DNA of 64,000 bases from Colwellia sp. Arc7-635 (GCF_003971255.1 NZ_CP034660.1:4092001-4156000); one strand, 5' to 3'. Positions 8,113 to 17,014 are shown, counted from the stretch's first letter. Numbers and translations are program-made. Notes: a model not told the origin generated them from the sequence alone.

Positions 8113-8961
8113 ATGATTGGCTTTATGATTACTAACTTAATTACTGACGATAATGAGTTTTTAGTAAATGGAAAGTTGGGGCAATGGGTATTTAGCAAAT
8201 CTCCAAATTATGACGATATGGTATCGCCAATACTTACCAAAGGAGCATGCGGAAACACATTTTCTGCGGAGTTAGCAACTTTATCTCACAAAAGTACCGA
8301 TGCTGAATTTTCAACTTGCTGTGATGAAATAATTGATATTTGTTTATTACTATCTTTTATTCAAGCTCGTTGTATTACACCATCTGGAAGCTCTCGCTTT
8401 TCTGATATTAGCTTCATTCAGCTTGGAGATGACTTTATACCAGCTAGATCAATTGTTGGCTTTCCTGAAATTGAAGTAAAAACAGGATTCACTAATTTAT
8501 TTTTAGACTGGAAATCTAGTATTCATCCCACACTCAATAACAAGAAGCTTAGATTGTTTTTATCACACTACCTAAGTGGATTAACATGTTTTACATTAGA
8601 AGATATTTTTCTTTCTTTAGGCGTTCAAATGGACTTAATCAAACAAGAAGAGATAAAAATAAAGGGCCAAAACATGACTTATCAAGACGGGATGAAGTCA
8701 GCTTCTGCTCGTTACGGCATAATCCCTTTATCTCCTGCGTATACAAAAATGAGAAATGACATTGTACACGAGGGTGTTTTATCTGGAAAAAACTTCAAAA
8801 ACAAGTCAAAGGAAGATTGTTCAAAAGTAATCATTGATACCTTAAATTGGATTGACCAATACATATTAGCAGCACTAAATATTAGTCAAAAAATTACTTA
8901 TAGCGAAAGATGGAAAACTAGAAATATGCTTCACGGATTACCTTCAATATCAGTAAGGTAA
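8113..8961 (+). CDS. HEPN-domain protein, probable RNase-type effector
   Basis: 282 residues from ATG 8113, which has GAGGGA just upstream; an in-frame TTG at 8101 overlaps that site and is not chosen. The diagnostic piece is KMRNDIVHEG: Arg about 214 and His about 219 form the RNxxxH motif of HEPN ribonucleases and tRNA-targeting toxins. The rest is helical C-terminally, with a mixed N-terminal half that I cannot assign. There is no antitoxin-like partner directly downstream. Divergent placement next to a Shedu-type gene in a defence-rich island suggests an anti-phage or abortive-infection effector, which is inference. Confidence 0.65.
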   Translation: MIGFMITNLITDDNEFLVNGKLGQWVFSKSPNYDDMVSPILTKGACGNTFSAELATLSHKSTDAEFSTCCDEIIDICLLLSFIQARCITPSGSSRFSDISFIQLGDDFIPARSIVGFPEIEVKTGFTNLFLDWKSSIHPTLNNKKLRLFLSHYLSGLTCFTLEDIFLSLGVQMDLIKQEEIKIKGQNMTYQDGMKSASARYGIIPLSPAYTKMRNDIVHEGVLSGKNFKNKSKEDCSKVIIDTLNWIDQYILAALNISQKITYSERWKTRNMLHGLPSISVR

Positions 8962-9152
8962 TTATCCATAAAAGGGAAGTTTTAACGTTCTAGATTAATA
9001 ACGTTCTTCTTATCTAGATAACTGTTCTATAGAAAACTACAACTCGTATACATGTGATTGCTTCAATTCACTTGGTGACAATATTTCAATATCAGGTACC
9101 CAATACTTTAATATAGTGAACATGATTTCGCTAAAAAATGATCATGCTGGGG

Positions 9153-9869
9153 TTAATTCCCCTGACTCACTAAGGCTACATTATCTAGTATTTCACTATC
9201 TTTAAGTTGGTTGTAAAGGTCTAGTAAAAAGCTTTCAATTACATCGATACAGTTATCAATGTACTCTCTTTCTATTATTATTTCTGAATAATGGTTTGAG
9301 TAGATTCCTGCAGTACCTTCCACTGTGTTTTTTAACTTATTTTCTGATCTAGAACCATTTATAATACCTTCATTATGGACTAAACAATTACGAACAAGAT
9401 TCAACGCTACCAACTTAGACCAATCACCATTAAGTACGTCGAAGTCGGCACCTGCGAAGTTGATAAGATATGATTTAGCTCTCACTATACCTTCACCTCG
9501 AAGTTCTGATAGATCGATATTATAGTTTTTCAATTTATATAAGCTTCTACATAGTTTATTCATAGAGCTTTCCAAAAAAGAGTACATAGTTACAACTGTT
9601 GAACTTCTAAATAAGGGGACGTTGACGCTATCTATTTCTTGGTACATTTCACCAAAATATTCATGGGCGTCATTCTCTTCATCATGTTCAATTAAGTTAA
9701 CAGCCTCATGGTAAGATTCTTCGACACTTTGCTTATCGGTATCAAACTTTTGTTCAAGTTGTAAAGTATATGACCTAAATTCTTCTAACCTACTTTTGGT
9801 TCTCATAGAAGTTAATGTAAATAGGTATTTATGAGTTGATTGATTTTTGAGATTAGTAAAGTTAGTCAA
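9153..9869 (-). CDS. HEPN-like protein co-operonic with the reverse transcriptase
   Basis: 238 residues. RNCLVHNEG (Arg about 160, His about 165) matches the HEPN RNxxxH motif. An upstream helix of the form FRSSTVVTMYSFLESSMNKLC resembles the first helix of MAE_28990-type HEPN proteins. Start is TTG at 9869 with AGGA six bases upstream; the next ATG has no ribosome site. The gene follows the RT stop by 26 bp on the same strand, so one transcript likely carries both. HEPN proteins often cleave RNA; here it may be the effector or regulator of the RT system, but that link is inference. Confidence 0.65.
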   Translation of the reverse strand: MTNFTNLKNQSTHKYLFTLTSMRTKSRLEEFRSYTLQLEQKFDTDKQSVEESYHEAVNLIEHDEENDAHEYFGEMYQEIDSVNVPLFRSSTVVTMYSFLESSMNKLCRSLYKLKNYNIDLSELRGEGIVRAKSYLINFAGADFDVLNGDWSKLVALNLVRNCLVHNEGIINGSRSENKLKNTVEGTAGIYSNHYSEIIIEREYIDNCIDVIESFLLDLYNQLKDSEILDNVALVSQGN

Positions 9870-9895
9870 AGTGATTCCTTTTTTTGTTAATTAGC

Positions 9896-11176
9896 CTATT
9901 CCATTTCGTCATTTAATTTTTTCCAAAGAGGTTTTAACTGGCTCTTAATTGTTTTGCTATTCATTATTTTTGCAGCTCTAAGGCCATAGGTAACAAAATT
10001 CCTTGAACCTAAATGAGAGTATTTTCTATAGAGTTTATTTTTAAATAAGCTCTTTGTTTCATCCCCTCGTTCAAGCTTCAAATGATTCCTTTTTCTCATC
10101 GTTGCCTTGGCAAGCCTTACGCCTTTACGCATTCTTTCTGAATATCTAGCCAAGGAAGTTGATCGCAGATAAATATTTACGCCATCAAACAAAAAACCTA
10201 GGTACTGTAACGGTTGTTCAGAATGCAAAACACCGTCATCATTCATTTTAAAGGTTCTAAGTTCAGTTTTATTTACATTGATATCTACTTTCAAATCTTT
10301 AATAGCTAAACGAGCATCACCAGCGACCTTATCTCGCTCCTTTATTGGTACAATAAATAGCATATCATCACAGTATCTAAAATATTTACCGTTGAATTTT
10401 TCTACGTACGCTTTCATTTTAGAATCAAAATCTATCATGTAGATATTTGATAATAATGCGCTAATAGGCGATCCTTGAGGGATACCATAATTATGAACAT
10501 TCGGCTTTATTAACCCTGAACCTCTAACTTTATTCCTAAAATCATTTGGCTCACAAACTCTCACCCTTCCATTTTTAGGGTTATTTGAAGATATATCGAG
10601 TAAACCATATAGCTCCAACTTATCCACAATGGAAAATTTAGTTAATGATTTGAATACGTTAAAATGATCTGGTGATAACTTTGTAGCACCAAGGAGGTTA
10701 GCCCATTGCTCTTTTAAGATAGCATGATCTAACTTGTCAAAAAATTTGGACAAGTCTAAAGCTACAACACCACATTCACCAAAGTCACTAATACTTAAAA
10801 AAGCTTCATGAGCAAACTCAATATTACTTTTACCTAACGAACGGAAAGCGAGAACATTATCACTTAAGCCTCGAATACTTAGTTCTTTCTCATATAAAGA
10901 AGATAATAGGTTGGCGTAATAGCCATAGATGTGACTATCAACATGTGAAGAATATGATATTGGTCGTTCTTTTAACTTGGTCTCAATAGCTCTAGTCTTT
11001 TTATCTTGTTTAATTTTTTTCGTTTCAACCGAATAGTTAATCAAGGGATAAAAAGAATGGCTTGCAACTTTCTTTGGGCTAGTGACTATTTTTTTTGCTG
11101 TATCAAAAGATATTGGTCGATCAAAGTGGAGATATCCACGAGATCTAAACCATGGATGTGGTTTAGTAAATTTCAC
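9896..11176 (-). CDS. DRT2-like antiviral reverse transcriptase
   Basis: 426 residues, starting at GTG with a strong AAGGAAG five bases upstream. The N-terminus contains HPWFRSRGYLHFD and an ISYSSHVDSHIYGYYA block, which I associate with the UG2/DRT2 group of defence RTs. The palm motifs are VVALDLSKFFDKLDH (motif A, Asp near 143), GIPQGSPISALLSN (motif B), and FRYCDDMLF (catalytic Asp pair about 270-271). There is no maturase, HNH or protease domain, so it is neither a group II intron nor a DGR RT. DRT2 enzymes are known to copy an upstream RNA by rolling circle to build a toxic gene. Here the RT is followed by a HEPN gene, unlike the usual solo layout. The subtype call is less sure than RT. 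Confidence 0.8.
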   Translation of the reverse strand: MKFTKPHPWFRSRGYLHFDRPISFDTAKKIVTSPKKVASHSFYPLINYSVETKKIKQDKKTRAIETKLKERPISYSSHVDSHIYGYYANLLSSLYEKELSIRGLSDNVLAFRSLGKSNIEFAHEAFLSISDFGECGVVALDLSKFFDKLDHAILKEQWANLLGATKLSPDHFNVFKSLTKFSIVDKLELYGLLDISSNNPKNGRVRVCEPNDFRNKVRGSGLIKPNVHNYGIPQGSPISALLSNIYMIDFDSKMKAYVEKFNGKYFRYCDDMLFIVPIKERDKVAGDARLAIKDLKVDINVNKTELRTFKMNDDGVLHSEQPLQYLGFLFDGVNIYLRSTSLARYSERMRKGVRLAKATMRKRNHLKLERGDETKSLFKNKLYRKYSHLGSRNFVTYGLRAAKIMNSKTIKSQLKPLWKKLNDEME

Positions 11177-11179
11177 TAT

Positions 11180-11311
11180 ACTTCCTTGTCTAGCAAAACC
11201 GGAGCTGGCTATGAAATGCGGCCATTCTTAACGCCTAACTCCGGCTTAACCAAGTGGTCTTTCTCCAACCTTCTCACCCACTTAAAAAGCGAGCCTCGCC
11301 GCGTCTGTTAG
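11180..11311 (-). ncRNA. Candidate RT-associated structured RNA upstream of the DRT-like gene
   Basis: On the minus strand, a TATAAT box (11318-11323) precedes this segment. It folds well: AAGTGG pairs with CCACTT around a 20-nt loop, and AAGCCGGAG pairs with CTCCGGTTT enclosing an inner TGGC/GCCA stem. The RT Shine-Dalgarno follows immediately. No good -35 box was found. Frames are unusually open in both directions: a sense frame is stop-free for 32 codons (11307 down to 11212) and the antisense strand is open from inside the RT gene to 11308. The position and structure match the RNA that DRT2-type RTs use as template. Ends are approximate; an extended form could reach 11460. Confidence 0.45.
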
Positions 11312-11826
11312 AAATGAATTATACTATTACTATTACCTTGGAGGTATCTATGAAGACCCTGTTCCAGATATTGTTATCAATCTTATCTTTGGTTTCCCTT
11401 GGGATTCCGCAAATAGGACTTGACAACCTGTAATGTTCCTTAGCATCAAATACACTAAGCAACTAATATCATAAAGGAAATCATAAAAATTACAATAGAA
11501 AGTTTATGAATTATATTTTCAGAATTTATAATATCAAAAGACAAGAAGAAGACCAGAAACCACCCTAGTTGCAAGCTCTGCCGACCTAAAGACCTAGAGT
11601 GTTCATTTTATTGATTATGTTGAAATTGGTATGGCTAAGTTAGCTGTAGGTAGCTGTTATTGGATGGTAGTAAATGCCTATCTACCCAGAATTTACCCAG
11701 ACGCAAGACAGGGTATGAACCTAAGCAACTATTCGGAGTGCCTTTTATTTGATTTTTAAAGGTATGCTTTGACGGGAAAATACGGAACAACATTATCTGT
11801 ATGATCAAATTTCAGGCACAAAAAAA
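11312..11826. other. Intergenic stretch between RT locus and tRNA-Leu
   Basis: No gene was found on either strand. The part nearest the RT (up to about 11460) contains short stems (CTTAG/CTAAG, TATCT/AGATA) that could extend the RT-associated RNA. The rest is AT-rich with no recognised att site, transposon end or coding signal. The island-core junction should lie in or near this stretch. Confidence 0.5.
11318..11323 (-). promoter_or_regulatory. Putative -10 box for the RT-associated RNA
   Basis: A perfect TATAAT on the minus strand lies about 7 bases before the start of the foldable region. The sequence 17 bases further upstream is a poor -35 match, so the promoter call is tentative. Confidence 0.35.
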
Positions 11827-11850
11827 CCGACTTCTATTGTCGGTTATTTT
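11825..11850 (-). terminator. Terminator of the tRNA-Leu transcript
   Basis: An ACCGAC/GTCGGT stem with a seven-base loop is followed on the minus strand by a run of seven Ts, about 30 bases after the tRNA 3' end. Confidence 0.8.
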
Positions 11851-11880
11851 TGTTATAGCCCTTTAAAAACAAGGGAAGAA

Positions 11881-11965
11881 TGGTACCAGCGGTCGGACTC
11901 GAACCGACACGTCTTTCGACAGGGGATTTTGAATCCCCCATGTATACCAATTTCATCACGCTGGC
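11881..11965 (-). tRNA. tRNA-Leu(CAA)
   Basis: An 85-nt class II tRNA with encoded CCA. The 7-bp acceptor GCCAGCG pairs with CGCTGGT (terminal G-T wobble), and the discriminator is A. The anticodon arm is GGGGA, loop TTCAAAA, TCCCC, giving anticodon CAA, which reads UUG. A long variable arm (CTGTCGAAAGACG region) and the T-arm GTCGG TTCGAGT CCGAC are intact. The island lies on its 3' side, the usual place for tRNA-targeted integration, though the terminator still follows it directly. Confidence 0.93.
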
Positions 11966-12008
11966 ATTTCTTCTTCTATAACATCAAAATTTATGCAGTC
12001 CGTGCAAA

Positions 12009-12050
12009 GGATTTTGAATCCCCCATGTATACCAATTTCATCACGCTGGC
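12009..12050 (-). pseudogene. Truncated tRNA-Leu(CAA), 5' half only
   Basis: These 42 nt, and the flank immediately upstream, repeat the first half of the intact tRNA-Leu exactly, from the 5' end through the anticodon to the start of the 3' anticodon stem. The sequence then diverges completely. The variable arm, T-arm and acceptor 3' strand are missing. The fragment lies between the promoter and the intact gene, so it is transcribed first. It looks like a tandem tRNA copy broken at the anticodon arm by recombination, such as loss of an older integrated element. Confidence 0.85.
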
Positions 12051-12102
12051 ATTTCTCTTTCTATAACTTCAATTAATGTAAACATCATTGAAGATGGCGT
12101 GC

Positions 12103-12130
12103 ATTATACGAGATATAACACTGTTGGCAA
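12103..12130 (-). promoter_or_regulatory. Sigma-70 promoter of the tRNA-Leu unit
   Basis: Minus strand: -35 TTGCCA (12125-12130), a 16-bp spacer, -10 TATAAT (12103-12108), then a GC-rich discriminator GCACGCC. This is typical of stringently controlled stable-RNA promoters. Confidence 0.8.
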
Positions 12131-12394
12131 TAGTTTTTCTCTTATTATCGTTTGAGTGCTGCTTATTTGTTCATGAAGTAAGTAATACATTAAATTTATC
12201 GCTACTGTTTTAATTTGCTCGTGTAACTCTCTAATGAAATTTTCACCTCACTCGCTAATGATAGCCTTAATACTAAATATTTATAACACCTTAAAGTCAC
12301 ATTAAAACCACCTTGAAATTATAAATTACGCTCTTCACTTATACTTTTAAATGCCTTTTGCTAAACTAGCGCAAATTTTTTCATTGATATAACT
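12131..12394. other. Intergenic stretch between tRNA promoter and RDD gene
   Basis: No gene or convincing structure is visible here. It must contain the promoter of the RDD gene, but no strong -35/-10 pair stands out in this AT-rich sequence. Confidence 0.4.
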
Positions 12395-12895
12395 ATGTCT
12401 CTAACTTCTAATGCTTCGTTTCCTCGTGCAGGTTTTCGTCGTCGTATGGCGTCTTGGCTTTATGACGCTCTAATTGCAATTGCGGTTTATATGACTGCCG
12501 GCGCTGCTTCGTTTTTAATCATCTCATTACTGGTGCATTTTGGTGCTTTTGATTTACAGGGCTATGAGCATTTAAGTGACGCCATTACAAATACTTATTG
12601 GTTATTGTTACCAAATGAACTTTGGAAGCTAGCTTGGGTAGCATTTTTCTTTATCTGGTTTTGGTCGAAAAGCGGGCAAACCTTAGGTATGAAAGCATGG
12701 CGTTTAAAGGTGCAAAATCAAGATGGCAGTTTAATGACTAAAACAACCGCTATAAAGCGCTTATTGCCAACACTATTGGGCTTAGGTAATTTCGCGGTGC
12801 TCGTTGATAGAAAAAATAAATTGAGTATTCAAGATCGTTTAACTGACACTGAAGTGGTTTTATTAACGCTTGAAGCAAACCGTGGCAGGCTTTAG
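12395..12895 (+). CDS. RDD family membrane protein
   Basis: 166 residues. The RDD signature is present: FRRRMASWLYDALIAI near the N-terminus, then a second helix (about 32-52), a hydrophobic segment near 75-95, and the GQTLGMKAWRLKVQNQDG block followed by a basic KRLLP and a D/R-rich end (DRLTDTEVVLL). RDD proteins are small integral membrane proteins of poorly known role, some linked to ion transport. The gene stands alone and ends before a bidirectional terminator shared with lptG. Confidence 0.88.
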   Translation: MSLTSNASFPRAGFRRRMASWLYDALIAIAVYMTAGAASFLIISLLVHFGAFDLQGYEHLSDAITNTYWLLLPNELWKLAWVAFFFIWFWSKSGQTLGMKAWRLKVQNQDGSLMTKTTAIKRLLPTLLGLGNFAVLVDRKNKLSIQDRLTDTEVVLLTLEANRGRL

Positions 12896-12961
12896 GTGTT
12901 CTAATGACTCGTTATGCTGATTAACATAATATAACGCTTAAAACTGCTATTACAGATAGTA

Positions 12962-13000
12962 AATGAGGTGATGCGCAATAGCGTGTTCACCTCATTTTAT
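12962..13000. terminator. Bidirectional terminator between RDD gene and lptG
   Basis: AAATGAGGTGA pairs with TCACCTCATTT around a 15-base loop. It lies between the convergent stops at 12895 and 13035. Confidence 0.75.
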
Positions 13001-13034
13001 AGCAGATTATTCAACTTTACTAACTTAACAGTTG

Positions 13035-14102
13035 CTAACTTGCTCGTCGGTTCATTAGGTACAAAGCAATACTGACAAATATGATACTCGGCATAAAAGC
13101 ACCAAATATAGCAGGGAGTTGGTAAACCAAACTTAACGACCCTAGCACTTCGTTAACAATGAAGAATAATATCCCCGTAGCAACCCCCATCATGATCCTT
13201 GCTCCCATAGATACTGATCGCAATGGTCCAAAAATAAAGGATAACGCCACCAATAGCATCACGGCTAAAGTGAACGGCTGTGCTATTTTTCGCCAAAAGG
13301 CGAGTAAATAACGACTCTTATCTTGTTTATTGGCTTCGAGGTAGTCTAAGTAATCACTTAAACCACGAAGTGATAATGATTCTGGCTTAACAGTTACCAC
13401 GCCTAACTTGTCTGGCGTCAATGTTGAGCTCCAAGACATAACCGGCTGACTTTCTTTGGTAATTTCTTTCGCGCTTATCTTAGTTTCAATAACATCGCGT
13501 AATTGCCAAGCATTTTTCTGATAAACAGCACTACTCGCTGAAACCCAACTTGAAAGCTTAAGCTGTTCATTGAAACGATAAATTTGAATGTTCTTTAATG
13601 AGCCTTGATCTTGTACTTCGCCAATATGAACAAAGTAGTCACCATCTTTTGCCCAAGTGCCACCCGTAGATGAAATTAAACTGCCACCAGAAATTGCCTG
13701 AGCACGCACTTGTCGAGCAGCAGCTTCACCTTGTGGTGCTAACCATTCACCCACCGCCATGCTGACCACAATTAATAACAAGGCTGACTTCATCACTGAT
13801 TTAATAATATCGAGACGAGAAAGCCCCGCCGCCTGCATTACAATGAGTTCGCTACTGCTCGCCATCATGCCCATACCAATTAAGCCACCGATCAAGGCAG
13901 ACATGGGGAAAAATAACGATACGTCTTGCGGAATAGCATAAAGCACATAAAGCGCTGCGTGGGCAATGTCATAATTACCTTTGCCGACTGACCTTATTTG
14001 TTCAACAAATTTAATAATACCACTTAGGCTAACAAACACAGCTAACGTAAGAAAAGTCGTAGAGGCAATGACTCGACCTATGTACATATCTAAAATGCGC
14101 AT
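13035..14102 (-). CDS. lptG: LPS export ABC transporter permease LptG
   Basis: 355 residues, the normal size for LptG. Membrane helices are seen near the N-terminus (about 12-32, 60-80, 98-118), then a ~150-residue periplasmic jellyroll-like domain, and three C-terminal helices (about 275-350). With LptF it forms the inner-membrane permease that, powered by LptB, extracts lipopolysaccharide and passes it to LptC. The ATG overlaps the lptF stop by one base, so the two are coupled. It is the promoter-distal gene of lptFG. Confidence 0.93.
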   Translation of the reverse strand: MRILDMYIGRVIASTTFLTLAVFVSLSGIIKFVEQIRSVGKGNYDIAHAALYVLYAIPQDVSLFFPMSALIGGLIGMGMMASSSELIVMQAAGLSRLDIIKSVMKSALLLIVVSMAVGEWLAPQGEAAARQVRAQAISGGSLISSTGGTWAKDGDYFVHIGEVQDQGSLKNIQIYRFNEQLKLSSWVSASSAVYQKNAWQLRDVIETKISAKEITKESQPVMSWSSTLTPDKLGVVTVKPESLSLRGLSDYLDYLEANKQDKSRYLLAFWRKIAQPFTLAVMLLVALSFIFGPLRSVSMGARIMMGVATGILFFIVNEVLGSLSLVYQLPAIFGAFMPSIIFVSIALYLMNRRAS

Positions 14103-15226
14103 TATGTTGCCTCCTTATTTTTTGCTATTTTTGCCTTCAGAAGACGACCGCTTTTACGACCTTTAAATAACAAACTAAAACCTAAAATAAGGACCAGAAA
14201 ATGCACGGGCCACAAGCCGATATGTTGAGGTACTGAGCCTTTTTCGATGCCCGAGCGAACAGCTGTGAGCAATAAGAAGTAACTTAAAAATAATAATAAT
14301 GCGGGTAACATTTTACCGAATTTACCTTGGCGTGGATTGACCACACTCAAGGGAACGGCCACGAGTGTCATAATAATACAGACCAATGGAAAGGCGATAC
14401 GCCATTGGCTTTCCGCGCTCGCCTCGGGGCTTTGTTCTTGATAAAGCTCTGCGGTTGGTATCGCACTGAGTTTACGGCGTTTATGTTCAACTTTTTGATC
14501 TTGTATCTGAATATAGTACTTATCAAAAGCGACTTGGCGAAACTCTTTGTTTTTTATATCATTTTGATAACGAGTGCCGGCTGAAAGTATCAAACGTTGA
14601 GAGCCCGTTTCTTCTTCAACAACCTGTCCCGTGGCAGCATAAACCAAGCTTGAATCAATCACACTCGCATTCGGCGTGTCTTGATCAGGCAACTGGGCGA
14701 CAAAGACTTTTTCAAGCGTATTATCAGCACGGTTTTTCTCATGAATAAAAACTACGGCTTTTTTATTGCCGGTAGTTTGGAATCGTCCAGCAATAAGCGA
14801 GCTCAAACCTGAGTCTGCAGCTATTTGATCTTTAACTTGATATTCATACTCTGCGGCCATAGGAGATAAGTACAAGGTGAATATGCCGGTAATGATTGCC
14901 GTTACAAAACCCAAGATCAGCGTAACACGCACCACATACCATTCGCTGACACCACAGGCATGCAATACAGTCATTTCATTTTCAGCGTAAATACGGCCAT
15001 AAGCCAGCAAAACACCAAGAAAGAAACTTAAAGGTAAAATCATGCCAGCAAGGTCAGGGATTTTTAAACCAATAAACGTCATTACTAAATGGCCTGGAAT
15101 TCCCCCTTCAGAAGCGTCATCGAGCACACGAACGAATTTGTTGCTGATAAAAATTGTCATAATGACAAGAAATACCGCAAGTTGGGTTTTAGCAACTTCT
15201 TTGAGTAAATAACGAAATATAATCAC
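14102..15226 (-). CDS. lptF: LPS export ABC transporter permease LptF
   Basis: 374 residues. The N-terminus MIIFRYLLKEVAKTQLAVFL and the PDLAGMILPLSFFLGVLLAYGRIYAENEM stretch with the coupling helix are typical of LptF. A large periplasmic domain (about 120-260) separates two groups of three helices, the last ending in a basic tail. It is the partner of LptG. It is divergent from pepA with about 250 bp between, the arrangement common in gammaproteobacteria. Confidence 0.93.
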   Translation of the reverse strand: MIIFRYLLKEVAKTQLAVFLVIMTIFISNKFVRVLDDASEGGIPGHLVMTFIGLKIPDLAGMILPLSFFLGVLLAYGRIYAENEMTVLHACGVSEWYVVRVTLILGFVTAIITGIFTLYLSPMAAEYEYQVKDQIAADSGLSSLIAGRFQTTGNKKAVVFIHEKNRADNTLEKVFVAQLPDQDTPNASVIDSSLVYAATGQVVEEETGSQRLILSAGTRYQNDIKNKEFRQVAFDKYYIQIQDQKVEHKRRKLSAIPTAELYQEQSPEASAESQWRIAFPLVCIIMTLVAVPLSVVNPRQGKFGKMLPALLLFLSYFLLLTAVRSGIEKGSVPQHIGLWPVHFLVLILGFSLLFKGRKSGRLLKAKIAKNKEAT

Positions 15227-15478
15227 AAAGTGATCCTATAAAAACTTTCTATAAAACATGGTTTTTTTCTGACATACAGCCATTTTTTGCGTAAACTTGT
15301 CATTTTTAGCATTCAGTTAAATGTAAGCTTACCGGGTAATGCTGTGCAATCCGGCTATAATTATAGCCTTTAGCCCAATACATTTAAAAGCAAGCTTAGC
15401 GATTATTTACTGTTTTTAGCAAGCTAAATAGTATATTTTCAATAAAATATACGCATTTGAGTCAAATTAGGAGACATC

Positions 15479-16984
15479 ATGGAGTTCAGTGTAAAGAGTG
15501 GCAGTCCAGAAAAGCAACGTAGCGCCTGTATTGTCGTCGGTGTTTTCGAACCACGTCGTTTGTCGGCGATCGCTGAGCAACTAGATGAAATCAGCGAAGG
15601 CTATATCAGCAACTTATTACGTCGTGGCGATCTTGAAGGAAAGTCAGGGCAAATGTTGTTGTTACATCACGTGCCAAATATTCTTAGCGAACGCGTATTA
15701 TTAGTGGGTTGTGGTAAAGAACGTGAATTGGACGAGCGCCAGTACCGTCAAATTATCAGCAAAACCATTAATACTTTAAATGAAACAGGCTCAATGGAAG
15801 CCGTATGTTTCTTATCTGAATTACATGTTAAAGGCCGCGATACCTATTGGAAAGTGCGCCAAGCTATTGAAGCAACGCAAGACTGTTTATATAGTTTTAA
15901 CAGTTTAAAAACACGTAAAGAAGAGCCTCGTCGCCCTTTACGCAAAATTGTTTTCAACGTGCCAACCCGTCGTGAATTACCGATTGGTGAACGCGCTGTT
16001 AATCATGCATTAGCAATTGCTGAAGGTATTACGACCTGTAAAAACGTCGCTAACATGCCACCAAACATTTGTAATCCTGCTTATTTAGCTGAACAAGCTC
16101 GAATTCTGGATAACGATTACGACAATGTTACCACTGAAATTGTTGACGAAAAGCAAATGGAAGAACTCGGCATGGGTTCATATTTAGCCGTTGGTCGTGG
16201 TTCAGTAAACGAATCACTGATGAGCATTATTAAATATAATGGTGCCGGTGATGATTCAAAACCATTGGTATTAGTCGGTAAAGGATTAACTTTTGACAGT
16301 GGCGGAATTTCATTAAAACCAGGCGCAGGCATGGATGAAATGAAATACGACATGGGTGGTGCTGCAGGTGTTTTAGGTGCCATGCATGCACTTGCTGAAC
16401 TGCAATTACCGATTAATGTTATTGGCGTTTTAGCGGGCTGTGAAAACATGCCAAGCAGTAATGCATATCGTCCAGGTGATATTCTCACTACGATGTCAGG
16501 CCAAACAGTTGAAGTACTTAATACTGATGCCGAAGGCCGTTTGGTGTTATGTGACGCATTAACCTATGTGGAACGTTTTGATCCTGAATTGGTGATTGAT
16601 GTTGCTACCTTAACAGGTGCTTGTGTTGTCGCTTTAGGCGCACATGCAACCGGTTTACTTAGTAGCCATAACCCATTGGCTCACGAGTTACTTAATGCTT
16701 CAGAGCAAAGTGGCGATAGAGCATGGCGTTTACCATTATGGGATGATTACCAAGATCAACTTGAAAGCCCATTTGCTGATTTCACCAATTTAGGTGGTAA
16801 AGAAGCTGGTACTATTACTGCTGCTTGTTTCTTAGCACGCTTTACCAAGAAATATAACTGGGCGCATTTAGACATTGCAGGTACAGCATGGCGCGGCGGC
16901 AAGAATAAAGGTTCAACAGGTCGTCCGGTAAGCATGTTAACGCAATTTTTATTAAATCGTGCTGGCGCTGAGCAAGGCGAATAG
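15479..16984 (+). CDS. pepA: Cytosol (leucyl) aminopeptidase PepA
   Basis: 501 residues, full length for the M17 family. AGGAGA lies a few bases before the ATG. The metal-binding and catalytic parts are clear: [17 protein letters not shown] (Lys and Asp near 268-272), DMGGAAG, and [10 protein letters not shown] (about 347-356). PepA removes N-terminal residues, especially Leu, from peptides using two metal ions. In some bacteria the same protein binds DNA for site-specific recombination and regulation. It begins the pepA-holC-valS group and is divergent from lptF. Confidence 0.96.
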   Translation: MEFSVKSGSPEKQRSACIVVGVFEPRRLSAIAEQLDEISEGYISNLLRRGDLEGKSGQMLLLHHVPNILSERVLLVGCGKERELDERQYRQIISKTINTLNETGSMEAVCFLSELHVKGRDTYWKVRQAIEATQDCLYSFNSLKTRKEEPRRPLRKIVFNVPTRRELPIGERAVNHALAIAEGITTCKNVANMPPNICNPAYLAEQARILDNDYDNVTTEIVDEKQMEELGMGSYLAVGRGSVNESLMSIIKYNGAGDDSKPLVLVGKGLTFDSGGISLKPGAGMDEMKYDMGGAAGVLGAMHALAELQLPINVIGVLAGCENMPSSNAYRPGDILTTMSGQTVEVLNTDAEGRLVLCDALTYVERFDPELVIDVATLTGACVVALGAHATGLLSSHNPLAHELLNASEQSGDRAWRLPLWDDYQDQLESPFADFTNLGGKEAGTITAACFLARFTKKYNWAHLDIAGTAWRGGKNKGSTGRPVSMLTQFLLNRAGAEQGE

Positions 16985-17014
16985 TTCACTCTGAATTTAT
17001 ACGCGGAATAAGTC

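Noticed and set aside
9896-11176. Reading the RT as a retron or group II intron protein
   Set aside because: There is no maturase, HNH or intron structure, and no msr-msd pattern with inverted repeats; the sequence blocks fit the DRT-type group better.
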